Assembly: GCA_900540935.1 (NCBI GenBank)
Contig: UQHW01000031.1
Coordinates: 1 to 22,909 of the forward strand
DNA length: 22,909 bases
Reading direction: 5' to 3'
DNA from: an uncultured Collinsella sp.
GTDB taxonomy: Bacteria; Actinomycetota; Coriobacteriia; Coriobacteriales; Coriobacteriaceae
Position 1 is the first letter of the stretch; each line of letters starts with the position of its first letter. The position numbers and the translations under genes were made by a program. Below the pieces are notes generated by a model. That model saw nothing but the letters and a program-made list of their open reading frames with translations, was not told the DNA's origin and ran no database searches. Shown one piece after another: positions 1 to 7,626 of this stretch.

Positions 1-92
1 GGACTTGCAGCGACGGACCTCAGGACACTCTTACACCACGTCTGCGCGCGCGACCAGTTTCAAGTCGAGTTTTGCCGATTTCGACCAAGAAT

Positions 93-139
93 CGCTGCTA
101 CTAAAAAGGTAACAGTACTCATATTTGCCCTTTTTTGGC
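93..139 (+). repeat. 47-bp dispersed repeat, copy A
   Basis: This stretch matches two other places in the window, 14496-14542 (opposite strand) and 14662-14708. All three contain the identical 20-base core TAACAGTACTCATATTTGCC (here 110-129), preceded by CGCTG and a variable TACTAA-like part and followed by a T-tract. The match between non-coding sites more than 14 kb apart is seen directly. Whether it is a mobile remnant, an operator or an RNA processing signal is unknown. Here it lies about 60 bases beyond the stop of the minus-strand gene at 202-456. Confidence 0.8.
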
Positions 140-154
140 CACAAGCCCTAAAAC

Positions 155-203
155 AAGCCTCGCCAAGGTCGGGAAGCGGGCCAAATCGCCGGCCTCGAGG
201 CTT
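155..203 (-). terminator. Possible terminator of the minus-strand gene
   Basis: Read on the minus strand, AAGCCTCG overlaps the stop codon and its complement CGAGGCTT follows about 33 bases later, then runs into TTGTTTTA. The 8-bp stem with a large loop and a weak T-tract makes this a modest candidate for a rho-independent terminator. Confidence 0.35.
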
Positions 204-456
204 ATTCCACCGTTCCGTAGACGGCGCCCCAGCCGTGGGCGGCCAAGGCGGAGTTGAGCTGATCGCAAAGTGACTGGCGGTCGTAGTAGCCGGGCGGCAA
301 AAGATTCACGATCTCCATGAGGTCGGGCGCCAGGTCCAAGATTTCGGCCTGTACGATCAGATCCAGGCGGTCGATGGCGTGGCGGTCGTAAAACAGTCCG
401 TCGACCAGGCGCTGCAAGTCGCCGAATTCCTCGGCCTGAAACGATCCGTACTCCAT
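202..456 (-). CDS. Small hypothetical protein (84 aa)
   Basis: The start is the ATG at 456, because a perfect AAGGAGG lies 4 bases upstream of it (461-467); an in-frame ATG at 486 has no such site. The product is acidic and soluble, with no signal peptide or membrane segment. Its most distinctive part is the second half, residues 50-84, where LLPPGYYDR is followed by DQLNSALAAHGWG and ends in GTVE. I cannot assign this to a named family. The pattern of Pro-Gly, Asn-Ser and His-Gly-Trp-Gly looks like conserved structural positions rather than random sequence. The gene is transcribed divergently from the aminotransferase at 607, so both promoters must lie in 457-606. Function unknown. Confidence 0.7.
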   Translation of the reverse strand: MEYGSFQAEEFGDLQRLVDGLFYDRHAIDRLDLIVQAEILDLAPDLMEIVNLLPPGYYDRQSLCDQLNSALAAHGWGAVYGTVE

Positions 457-558
457 AGTGCCTCCTTGGGCGCTCCACGCCGGCATGCGCGGCGATTCGT
501 AATTGATTGCGATGAACTTAATCTATCACGGCTTCATAACGTTGCGACGATGGCGGTC

Positions 559-564
559 TATACT
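559..564 (+). promoter_or_regulatory. Likely -10 box of the aminotransferase gene
   Basis: TATACT lies 43 bases before the start codon, in the divergent intergenic region. No convincing -35 box sits 16-18 bases upstream. The same hexamer occurs before the tat genes (2365-2370). Confidence 0.4.
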
Positions 565-606
565 TAGACGAACTGCAACGTACCGCTTCGCGAAAGGTCG
601 CACCCC

Positions 607-1911
607 ATGCAGACGATCTACCAGAAGATGGAAACCACCGAACTCGATGCCGCCATCGAGGCGCTCAAAGCCGAGGTCGCCGAGGTCAAGGCCAAGGGCC
701 TGGCGCTCGACATGGCCCGCGGCAAGCCGTCGCCCTCCCAGGTGGACATCTCTCGACCCATGCTCGATATCCTCAATGCCGATGCCGATCTGCACGACGG
801 CAATGTCGACTGCTCCAACTACGGCTGCTTCGAGGGCATTCCCTCGGCTCGCAAGCTGGCAGGGGAGTTCCTGGGCTGCCCCGCCGAGCAGACGCTCGTG
901 CTGGGTTCGTCGAGCCTTTTGATCGAGCACGATATCGCCGGCATGTTCTGGCGCTGCGGCTCGTGCGGTAGCGAGCCCTGGGACGCCTACGAGGCCGCGC
1001 ACGACGGCAAGAAGGTCAAGTTCCTGTGCCCTGTTCCCGGCTACGATCGCCACTTTGGCATCACCGCCGACTTGGGCATCGAGAACGTCCCCGTCGCGAT
1101 GACCGACAACGGCCCCGACATGGACGAGATCGAGCGCCTGGTTGCCGCCGACGATTCCATCAAGGGTATCTGGTGCGTGCCCAAGTATTCCAACCCCACG
1201 GGCATCACCTTTAGCGAGGACACTGTGCGCCGCCTGGTCGAGATGCCCACGGCCGCGTCCGATTTCCGCATCTTCTGGGACAACGCCTACTGCGTGCACG
1301 ACCTGTACGACGAGACCGACGAGCTCGCCAACATCTTTGACCTCGCTCGCGCGGCGGGCACCGAGGATCGCGTGGTGGCATTCGCCTCGACGTCAAAGAT
1401 CACCTTCCCGGGCGCCGGTATCGGCTTTATCGGTGCGAGCCCCGCGGTTATCGCCGAGTTCTCCAAGCGCCTGAAGGCTGGCCTTATTAGCGCCGACAAG
1501 CTCAACCAGCTGCGTCACGTGCGCTTCCTTCCCACTATCGAGGCGGTCAAGGAACACATGAAAAAGCATGCTGAGTTTTTGCGTCCGCGCTTTGAGGCCG
1601 TTGAGCGCAAGCTCACCGAGGGCTTGGGTAACACGGGTTGCGCCACTTGGACTCATCCCCATGGCGGCTACTTTGTGAGTTTTGATGGCCCCGAGGGCTC
1701 GGCCCAGAAGGTCGCCGCGCTTTGTGCCGACCTGGGCGTCAAGCTCACGCCGGCTGGTGCCACCTGGCCTTATGGCAAGGATCCGCGCGACACCAACATC
1801 CGCATCGCGCCGAGCTATCCCACGGTCGAGGACCTGGAGGCTGCGCTCGATGTGCTGGTGCTGGCTGTCAAGCTCGTCGCTGCCGAGCTTGCGCGTGCCG
1901 AGCGCGCCTAA
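607..1911 (+). CDS. Aspartate aminotransferase-type PLP enzyme (subgroup Ic)
   Basis: This is a 434-residue fold-type I aminotransferase that probably interconverts aspartate and 2-oxoglutarate with oxaloacetate and glutamate in the cytosol. Visible marks are NPTG at 196-199, the cofactor Asp and Tyr in WDNAY (224-228), and the Schiff-base lysine K264 in STSK (261-264) followed by PGAGIGF. The N-terminal DMARGKPSPSQVDIS and SNYGCFEGIPSAR segments match the Asp_aminotransf family (the subgroup Ic enzymes, such as the corynebacterial AspT) better than classical AspC. GAAAGG at 591-596 supports the ATG at 607. Length is normal for the family. It is probably monocistronic, since 66 bases separate it from the next gene. 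Exact substrate preference is inferred from the family. Confidence 0.88.
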   Translation: MQTIYQKMETTELDAAIEALKAEVAEVKAKGLALDMARGKPSPSQVDISRPMLDILNADADLHDGNVDCSNYGCFEGIPSARKLAGEFLGCPAEQTLVLGSSSLLIEHDIAGMFWRCGSCGSEPWDAYEAAHDGKKVKFLCPVPGYDRHFGITADLGIENVPVAMTDNGPDMDEIERLVAADDSIKGIWCVPKYSNPTGITFSEDTVRRLVEMPTAASDFRIFWDNAYCVHDLYDETDELANIFDLARAAGTEDRVVAFASTSKITFPGAGIGFIGASPAVIAEFSKRLKAGLISADKLNQLRHVRFLPTIEAVKEHMKKHAEFLRPRFEAVERKLTEGLGNTGCATWTHPHGGYFVSFDGPEGSAQKVAALCADLGVKLTPAGATWPYGKDPRDTNIRIAPSYPTVEDLEAALDVLVLAVKLVAAELARAERA

Positions 1912-1957
1912 CGCGTAGGGCCCCGCAAGTCCGCGCCTAGTACTATCCGCACTTTCG

Positions 1958-1975
1958 ATACGTAAAGGAGCGTAT
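1958..1975 (+). promoter_or_regulatory. Ribosome binding site displayed in a small hairpin loop
   Basis: ATACG (1958-1962) and CGTAT (1971-1975) can pair around an 8-base loop, TAAAGGAG, which holds the Shine-Dalgarno sequence of the STAS gene. The stem is only 5 bp, so its effect may be slight. Confidence 0.35.
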
Positions 1976-1977
1976 AC

Positions 1978-2292
1978 ATGGATTTGGGTATTTCAACCAA
2001 CCCCACGCCAGAGCTCTACACCATTAAGGTAACCGGCGAGATCGATATCTCTAACGCCGATAGCCTGCGCAATGCCATCGACCTGGCGCTCGAGCAGCCC
2101 ACCGAGGCCGTTGAGCTCGATTTTGCCCAGGTGAGCTACATCGATTCGACGGGCATTGGCGTGCTCGTGGGCGCCGCGCACCACGCGGTTGACCACGGCA
2201 AGCGCTTTAGCTGCACGAATGTGCAGCCCCCGGTGATGCGCGTGGTTCAGCTGTTGGGTGTCGACCAGGAGATTTCGATCACCGCTGCATAA
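1978..2292 (+). CDS. STAS-domain anti-sigma factor antagonist (SpoIIAA/RsbV-like)
   Basis: The 104-residue product is a single STAS domain. The hallmark is YIDSTGIGVLVGA at residues 54-66, where S57 of DSTG is the residue phosphorylated by a partner kinase/anti-sigma factor in SpoIIAA and RsbV. The N-terminal TGEIDISNADSLRNAI (19-34) is also typical. In the family, the unphosphorylated form binds the anti-sigma factor and frees a sigma factor; phosphorylation stops this. No kinase, phosphatase or sigma gene is adjacent, so the partner is encoded elsewhere. AAAGGAG (1964-1970) precedes the ATG at 1978. Family assignment is sure; which sigma pathway it serves cannot be told here. Confidence 0.9.
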   Translation: MDLGISTNPTPELYTIKVTGEIDISNADSLRNAIDLALEQPTEAVELDFAQVSYIDSTGIGVLVGAAHHAVDHGKRFSCTNVQPPVMRVVQLLGVDQEISITAA

Positions 2293-2336
2293 TCTTTGCC
2301 CCCAAAAGGGCGTGCCGTTTGGCATATGTTTGTGAT

Positions 2337-2370
2337 GCGCTCGGACGTTTTGGCGTCCGGGCGCTATACT
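2337..2370 (+). promoter_or_regulatory. Palindrome abutting the -10 box of the tat genes
   Basis: GCGCTCGGACG (2337-2347) and CGTCCGGGCGC (2354-2364) form an 11-bp stem (one G-T pair) around TTTTGG. TATACT, a plausible -10 box, begins at the very next base (2365-2370). There is no T-tract after the stem, so it is a poor terminator for the STAS gene. An operator overlapping the promoter is an alternative. The role is inferred. Confidence 0.4.
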
Positions 2371-2445
2371 TGACCGAATGAATAGACGAGTTCCGGCCGA
2401 ATGGCGCGGTGCGGGCTCGACTCACATCGAGCCTTGGAGGTATGT

Positions 2446-3018
2446 GTGTTTGGTATTGGAGAGGGTGAGCTCGCGATCATCGTGGTCTTCGGCTTTTTGC
2501 TGTTTGGCCCGGATAAGCTCCCGCAGATGGGCCGCACGATCGGCCGTGCCATCCGTCAGTTCCGCGAGACGCAGGAAAAGATGACGGCCGTTGTTCAGTC
2601 CGAGATTATCGATCCGGTGAGCGAGGCCGCGTCGGCCCCGGTCAAGCCCAAGAAGACTGCTGCGACCGACGACGATTCCGATGCGGACGAGGATGCCGCC
2701 GAGACGGCAGCGCCCGCCAAGAAGGAGACCTTTGCCGAGCGTCGCGCCCGTCTTGCTGCCGAGAAGGCCGCAAGCGAGGGTGCTGCTGAGGGCGAAGGCG
2801 CTGTTGATGAGGCCGAGGGTACAGAGCCTGCTACTGCCGTCGAGCCCGAGCCTGCTGCAGAGCCCGAGCCCGAGCCGGCAGAGCCCACGACGGCTGACCT
2901 CTACGCCCGCCGTCCCCGCAAGCGCAAGGCTGTCGTCGACCAGCTCGCTCGCGAGCTCGAGGCCGAGGACGCTGCCGAGACTGCTGCCGCCGATGCCCCG
3001 AAGGGAGGCGATGAGTAA
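2446..3018 (+). CDS. tatA: Twin-arginine translocase subunit, TatA/TatB family
   Basis: The start is the GTG at 2446, because GGAGG (2436-2440) lies 5 bases before it; this gives 190 residues beginning VFGIGEGELAII. The protein has the family layout: a single N-terminal membrane helix (about residues 5-17), the hinge FGPDKLPQM, then an amphipathic helix GRTIGRAIRQFRETQEKM. The rest, from about residue 55, is a long low-complexity acidic tail rich in Glu, Ala and Pro, with short basic stretches near the end. The length and tail are more like TatB than the short TatA, but only this one subunit is next to tatC, and minimal TatA-TatC systems exist. It sits in the inner membrane and pulls folded, twin-arginine-signal proteins across with TatC. 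The stop overlaps the tatC start. Confidence 0.87.
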   Translation: MFGIGEGELAIIVVFGFLLFGPDKLPQMGRTIGRAIRQFRETQEKMTAVVQSEIIDPVSEAASAPVKPKKTAATDDDSDADEDAAETAAPAKKETFAERRARLAAEKAASEGAAEGEGAVDEAEGTEPATAVEPEPAAEPEPEPAEPTTADLYARRPRKRKAVVDQLARELEAEDAAETAAADAPKGGDE

Positions 3019-3809
3019 TGCCTATCGGACCTGCGCGTATGCCGCTCTTCGATCACCTGGGAGAGCTCCGTCGCCGCCTGACCATCGTGGTCGTGTCGGT
3101 GTTTGCCGCCGCCATCGTGCTGTACTTTGCCACGCCCGTGGTGCTCGATATCCTCGAGGATCCCATCCGCTCGTTTGTGCCGGACGGTAAGTTCTACATC
3201 ACCACCACGCTCGGCGGTTTTGGCCTGCGCTTCTCGCTTGCCATCAAGATGGCCGTGGTCATGTGCACGCCCATGATCATCTGGCAGATTCTGGCATTTT
3301 TCCTGCCGGCACTGCGCCCCAACGAGCGCAAGTGGGTTGTGCCCACGGTGCTCGCCTCGACGGTGCTGTTCTTCCTGGGTGCCATCTTCTGCTACTTCAT
3401 CATCATCCCGGCGGGCTTTGAGTGGCTCATCGGCGAGACCTCGGCTGTCGCTACGGCGTTGCCCGATCTGGAGAACTACGTCAACATGGAGCTGCTCTTT
3501 ATGATCGGCTTTGGTGTGGCGTTTGAGCTGCCGCTCATCATCTTCTACCTGTCCGTTTTCCACATCGTGTCCTATGCGGCCTTCCGCAGCGCCTGGCGCT
3601 ACGTGTACGTAGGCCTGCTCGTGGGTTCGGCTGTGATTACGCCCGACGGCTCGCCCGTTACGCTGGGTCTCATGTATGGCGCCCTGCTCTCGCTCTACGA
3701 GATTTCGCTCGCCATCGCTCGCGTGGTCATTACCGCGCGCGAGGGCAAGGAGGGTCTGTTCGTGAGCCGTCTGGACCTGTTCTCGGACGACGAGGACGAC
3801 GAGGAGTAA
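3018..3809 (+). CDS. tatC: Twin-arginine translocase receptor subunit TatC
   Basis: This is a 263-residue polytopic membrane protein with six hydrophobic helices, the usual size for TatC. The N-terminal cytoplasmic stretch MPLFDHLGELRRRL (residues 8-21) is the classic TatC opening, with the conserved Glu (E16) and Arg (R18) that help bind the twin-arginine signal. Other typical parts are PALRPNERKW in the middle and GVAFELPLIIF before helix four. The start codon ATG at 3018 shares its first base with the tatA stop, and GGGAGG (3003-3008) precedes it, so the two are translationally coupled. An internal Met at residue 8 is an alternative start. The C-terminus is highly acidic (DDEDDEE). hypA follows after 6 bases. 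Confidence 0.95.
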   Translation: MPIGPARMPLFDHLGELRRRLTIVVVSVFAAAIVLYFATPVVLDILEDPIRSFVPDGKFYITTTLGGFGLRFSLAIKMAVVMCTPMIIWQILAFFLPALRPNERKWVVPTVLASTVLFFLGAIFCYFIIIPAGFEWLIGETSAVATALPDLENYVNMELLFMIGFGVAFELPLIIFYLSVFHIVSYAAFRSAWRYVYVGLLVGSAVITPDGSPVTLGLMYGALLSLYEISLAIARVVITAREGKEGLFVSRLDLFSDDEDDEE

Positions 3810-3815
3810 ATCGGT

Positions 3816-4172
3816 ATGCACGAGGTTGGCATTGTCAACGGCATACTCGATACAGTGATTCGCGCGGCGCGTGGGGCGGGGGCCTCGCGCGCCGTTTTGG
3901 TAACGCTTCGTATCGGGGATATGACCGAGGTCGTGCGCGAGGCACTCGACTTTGCGTGGGAGACGTTTCGCGATGAGGACCCGCTCACGCGCGGCTGCGA
4001 GCTTGCCGTGGAGGAGGTCCATCCACAAAGCGAGTGCCTGGACTGCGGCGAGGTCTTTGAGCACGACCGTTTCCATTGTCGCTGCCCCCAGTGTGGCGGC
4101 GCCAACGTGCGCCTGCTGCACGGCCGCGAGCTCGATATCGCAAGTATCGAAATCGAAACCCCCGACGATTAG
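3816..4172 (+). CDS. hypA: Hydrogenase/urease nickel-insertion protein HypA
   Basis: The 118-residue protein starts MHE, the N-terminal motif in which His2 binds nickel in HypA. The zinc site is visible as C74xxC77 and C90PxC93 (with an additional Cys at 88), spaced as in the family. HypA works with HypB to deliver Ni(II) to the precursor of the large subunit of [NiFe] hydrogenase. The gene begins 6 bases after tatC and takes its ribosome binding site from the end of that gene (GGAGG-like within the last codons), so it belongs to the same transcript. No hydrogenase structural gene and no hypC, hypD, hypE or hypF lies in this window. Confidence 0.95.
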   Translation: MHEVGIVNGILDTVIRAARGAGASRAVLVTLRIGDMTEVVREALDFAWETFRDEDPLTRGCELAVEEVHPQSECLDCGEVFEHDRFHCRCPQCGGANVRLLHGRELDIASIEIETPDD

Positions 4173-4227
4173 CCCGCTAGCCATCTAATGATGGGGTATA
4201 AAGGGGCCAAAGTAAGGAGCGCTAAGT

Positions 4228-4911
4228 ATGGCCGAGAAAACGATTGATATCGCGTCGCCGATCCTGTCGCGCAACGAGCGCCTGGCAGATCAGCTGCGTC
4301 AGCGATTTAATGAGGCAGGCACCTACGTGATCAATGTGCTGTCGAGCCCCGGCTCGGGTAAGACCACCACGATTCTGGGCACCAACGAGCGCCTGCGTGA
4401 CAAGGCCGGCCTACGCTGTGCCGTCATCGAGGGCGATATCGCCTCGGATGTCGACGCCATCACCATGAAGGAAGCCGGCATGCCCGCCATCCAGATCAAC
4501 ACGGGCGGTCTGTGCCACCTCGAGGGCAACATGATCATGGAGGCTGTCGATGCCTTCGACCAGGCTGTGGGTCTGGAGAACATCGACGTCATCTTTATCG
4601 AAAACGTGGGTAACCTGGTCTGCCCGGTCGACTTTGACCTGGGCGAGAACCTGTCCATCATGATTCTCTCGGTGCCCGAGGGCGACGACAAGCCCATCAA
4701 GTATCCGGGCATCTTCCAGCACGCCGGCGCGCAGCTGCTCAACAAGGTCGACGTGGCCCCGGCTTTCGATTTTGACATGGATAGGTATACTAAGACACTC
4801 GATGACCTCAATCCGCAAGCGCCGCGGTTTGCCGTGAGCGCGCGCAAGGGCGAGGGCATGGATGCCTGGTGCGATTGGCTCATCGGGCAGATTGAGCAAG
4901 CAAGGGCGTAA
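4228..4911 (+). CDS. hypB: Hydrogenase nickel-incorporation GTPase HypB
   Basis: The 227-residue protein is a SIMIBI-class GTPase. The P-loop SSPGSGKTT spans residues 39-47, the metal-site Cys and His are C96 and H97 (GGLCHLEG), ENVGNLVCP at 125-133 holds the second family cysteine, and NKVD (172-175) is the guanine-specificity motif. It lacks the long His-rich N-terminal stretch of some HypB proteins, so it has the nickel-transfer site but no obvious storage domain. AAGGAG (4214-4219) supports the ATG at 4228. GTP-driven nickel transfer with HypA to hydrogenase is established for the family. A TATAAA at 4197-4202 could be an internal promoter, but co-transcription with hypA is likely, since only 55 bases separate them. 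Confidence 0.95.
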   Translation: MAEKTIDIASPILSRNERLADQLRQRFNEAGTYVINVLSSPGSGKTTTILGTNERLRDKAGLRCAVIEGDIASDVDAITMKEAGMPAIQINTGGLCHLEGNMIMEAVDAFDQAVGLENIDVIFIENVGNLVCPVDFDLGENLSIMILSVPEGDDKPIKYPGIFQHAGAQLLNKVDVAPAFDFDMDRYTKTLDDLNPQAPRFAVSARKGEGMDAWCDWLIGQIEQARA

Positions 4912-4965
4912 GTCGGCCGCCATACGGGCGGGCGTAGCCGCAGAGATACGAGATAGGAGCCTCTT

Positions 4966-7560
4966 TTGAAGCTCATCATCGCCGAGAAAAACGATGCCGC
5001 GCGTCAAATCGCCGAGCGGCTGTCCACGGGTAAGCCCAAAAAGGACAAGGTGTACAACACCGCCATCTACCGTTTTGAGTGGAAGGGCGAGGAGTGCGTG
5101 ACCATCGGCCTTGCCGGTCACATCCTGGCACCCGATTTTTGCGACAGTGTGCTGTTCGATAAAAAGCTGGGTTGGTATTCGGTCACCGAGGACGGCGAGA
5201 TGTTGCCGGCCGATATGCCCGATGGCTTGGCCCGCCCGCCGTACGACACCAAGCGCAAGCCGTTCCTTGCCGATGGTATCTCCATCAAGGGCTGGAAGCT
5301 TGAGAGCCTGCCTTACCTTACCTGGGCGCCCGTCATTAAGCTGCCGGCCGAGAAGGAGCTCATTCGTTCGCTCAAGAACCTTGCCAAGAAGTCCGACAGC
5401 GTCATCATCGCCACGGACTTCGATCGCGAGGGTGAGCTGATCGGCTCGGACGCCCTCAACAAGGTGCGCGAGGTCGCGCCGGACTTGCCGGTCGCCCGCG
5501 CTCAGTATTCTTCGTTTACCAAGGCCGAGATTACGCAGGCCTTCGATAATCTTGTCTCGCTCGACCAGAATCTGGCCGACGCCGGCGAGAGCCGCCAGCA
5601 CATCGACCTCATTTGGGGTGCGGTGCTCACGCGCTACCTGACGCTCGCCAAGTTTGGCGGCTTTGGCAACGTGCGCTCCGCCGGCCGCGTGCAGACGCCG
5701 ACGCTTGCCCTGGTGGTCGAGCGCGAGCGCGAGCGCATGGCGTTTGTGCCCGAGGACTATTGGCAGATTCGCGGCATGGGTGCCGCTCAGGGTGCTGCCG
5801 AGGATGACCGCTTTAAGATTGCGCACAAGACGGCACGTTTTACCGATAAAGATGCTGCCGAGACGGCGTACGGCCACGTCGACGGCGCTACGACGGCAAC
5901 CGTCGCCGCGGTGACCAAGCGCTCCCGCAAGCAGCAGCCGCCCACGCCGTTTGCGACGACCTCGCTGCAGGCTGCCGCCGCGGCCGAGGGCATCTCGCCT
6001 GCGCGTACGATGCGCATCGCCGAGTCCCTCTACATGGCGGGCCTCATCAGCTATCCGCGTGTCGACAACACCGTGTACCCCGCGACGCTCGATCTGGGCG
6101 CCGTGGTGAGCGACCTGGCAAAGATCAACCCGGCGCTGGCGCCCGTGTGCAAAAAGGTACTCGCCGGCCCCATGAAGCCCACGCGCGGCAAAGTCGAGAC
6201 CACCGACCACCCGCCCATCTACCCCACGGGCGAAGGCGATCCGTCCACGCTCGATGGCGGCCAGCGCAAGCTCTACGACCTCATCGCCCGCCGCTTCCTG
6301 GCGACGCTTATGGGTCCCGCGACCATCGAGAATACCAAGCTCGAGCTCGACGTGAACGGTGAGCCGTTCGTGGCTTCGGGCGATGTGCTCGTGACCCCGG
6401 GTTTCCGCGAGGCGTACCCGTACGGACTCAAGCGCGACGAGCAGATGCCGCCGCTAGAGCAGGGCGACACGGTCGACGTGTTCGACATTAAGCTTGAGGA
6501 CAAGCAGACCGAGCCGCCCGCGCGCTACAGCCAGGGCAAGCTCGTGCAGGAGATGGAAAAGCGCGGCCTGGGCACCAAGTCCACGCGCGCGAGCATCATC
6601 GAGCGCCTGTATGCCGTGCGCTATCTCAAAAACGATCCCGTTGAGCCGAGCCAGCTGGGCATCGCCATCATCGACGCGCTGACGCAGTTTGCCCCGCGCA
6701 TAACGAGTCCCGATATGACCAGCGAGCTCGACGGCGACATGACTCGCGTCGAGCGCGGCGAGGACACCGAAGAGCATGTCGTGACGCACTCGCGTGCGCT
6801 GCTGGCCGGCGTGCTCGACGAGCTGCTCAAGCATACGCAGGAGCTCGGCAACGCCATCAGCGACGCCGTCACGGCTGATGCGCGCGTGGGCGCCTGCCCC
6901 AAGTGCGGCAAGGACCTGGTTATGAAGACGAGCGCCAAGACCCGTGGCAGCTTCATTGGCTGCATGGGCTGGCCCGACTGCGACGTGACCTATCCGGTCC
7001 CGAGCGGCGTCAAGGTGAGCCCGCTCGAGGGCGAGGCCGCCGTGTGCCCCGAATGCGGTGCGCCGCGCATCAAGTGTCAGCCGTTCCGCCAGAAGGCTTT
7101 CGAGATCTGCGTGAACCCGACGTGCCCCACCAACTACGAGCCCGACCTTAAAGTGGGCGAGTGCAAGGTGTGTGCCGAGGCCGGACGCCATGGCGACCTG
7201 ATCGCGCACAAGAGCGAGAAGAGCGGCAAGCGCTTTATCCGCTGCACCAACTACGATGACTGCGGCGTGAGCTATCCGCTGCCGGCGCGTGGCAAGCTCG
7301 AGGCGACGGGCGAGACCTGTCCCGAGTGCGGCGCCCCCATCGTGGTGGTCAACACGGCGCGCGGTCCGTGGCGTATCTGCGTCAACATGGACTGCCCGAC
7401 CAAGGAGAAGAAGCCCGCCCGCGGTCGCAAGACCACAACCAAGGCGAGCACGGCAAAGAAGACGACGGCGGCCAAGAAGACGACGGCTAAGAAAGCCACT
7501 GCCGCCAAAAAGACGACCGCGAAGAAGTCGACTGCCAAGAAAACAGCCGCCGACAAGTAA
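4966..7560 (+). CDS. topA: Type IA DNA topoisomerase with zinc ribbons and basic tail
   Basis: The 864-residue enzyme relaxes negatively supercoiled DNA through a transient 5'-phosphotyrosine. The Toprim domain has E7 and DFDREGE (D151, D153, E155) for Mg2+; the catalytic tyrosine is Y363 in GLISYPRVDNT. RSAGRVQTPTLALVVERE marks the conserved core. The SYPR context and TDFDREGELIG resemble archaeal topoisomerase I and Topo III more than Escherichia coli TopA, which has SYMRTDS. From residue 644 there are four Cys4-type zinc ribbons (CPKCG, CPECG, CKVC and CPECG, each with a distal Cys pair), then a tail of about 50 residues made of Lys, Thr and Ala, like histone H1. The start is TTG at 4966, 6 bases after AGGAG (4955-4959). 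It is the only visible topoisomerase here, so housekeeping TopA is likely. Confidence 0.9.
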   Translation: MKLIIAEKNDAARQIAERLSTGKPKKDKVYNTAIYRFEWKGEECVTIGLAGHILAPDFCDSVLFDKKLGWYSVTEDGEMLPADMPDGLARPPYDTKRKPFLADGISIKGWKLESLPYLTWAPVIKLPAEKELIRSLKNLAKKSDSVIIATDFDREGELIGSDALNKVREVAPDLPVARAQYSSFTKAEITQAFDNLVSLDQNLADAGESRQHIDLIWGAVLTRYLTLAKFGGFGNVRSAGRVQTPTLALVVERERERMAFVPEDYWQIRGMGAAQGAAEDDRFKIAHKTARFTDKDAAETAYGHVDGATTATVAAVTKRSRKQQPPTPFATTSLQAAAAAEGISPARTMRIAESLYMAGLISYPRVDNTVYPATLDLGAVVSDLAKINPALAPVCKKVLAGPMKPTRGKVETTDHPPIYPTGEGDPSTLDGGQRKLYDLIARRFLATLMGPATIENTKLELDVNGEPFVASGDVLVTPGFREAYPYGLKRDEQMPPLEQGDTVDVFDIKLEDKQTEPPARYSQGKLVQEMEKRGLGTKSTRASIIERLYAVRYLKNDPVEPSQLGIAIIDALTQFAPRITSPDMTSELDGDMTRVERGEDTEEHVVTHSRALLAGVLDELLKHTQELGNAISDAVTADARVGACPKCGKDLVMKTSAKTRGSFIGCMGWPDCDVTYPVPSGVKVSPLEGEAAVCPECGAPRIKCQPFRQKAFEICVNPTCPTNYEPDLKVGECKVCAEAGRHGDLIAHKSEKSGKRFIRCTNYDDCGVSYPLPARGKLEATGETCPECGAPIVVVNTARGPWRICVNMDCPTKEKKPARGRKTTTKASTAKKTTAAKKTTAKKATAAKKTTAKKSTAKKTAADK

Positions 7561-7582
7561 CGGCGCAGTCGAAACATTGCCC

Positions 7583-7624
7583 AAAAAAACGAGCGAGGAC
7601 CCCGCGATCCTCGCTCGTTTTTTT
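7583..7624. terminator. Bidirectional rho-independent terminator
   Basis: The seven A residues and ACGAGCGAGGA-type stem at 7583-7599 pair perfectly with 7608-7624, which ends in seven T residues, leaving an 8-base loop. T-tracts result on both strands. It lies between the convergent topoisomerase and zinc-ribbon genes and can serve both. Confidence 0.92.
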
Positions 7625-7626
7625 GA

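Noticed and set aside
2401..2445. Upstream ATG start for the TatA/B-like protein
   Set aside because: The 15 additional residues precede the membrane helix and have no ribosome binding site; GTG at 2446 has GGAGG at ideal spacing.
4411..6210. Minus-strand open frame of 599 codons opposite hypB and topA
   Set aside because: Shadow of real genes; no motif, no ribosome binding site that stands out.
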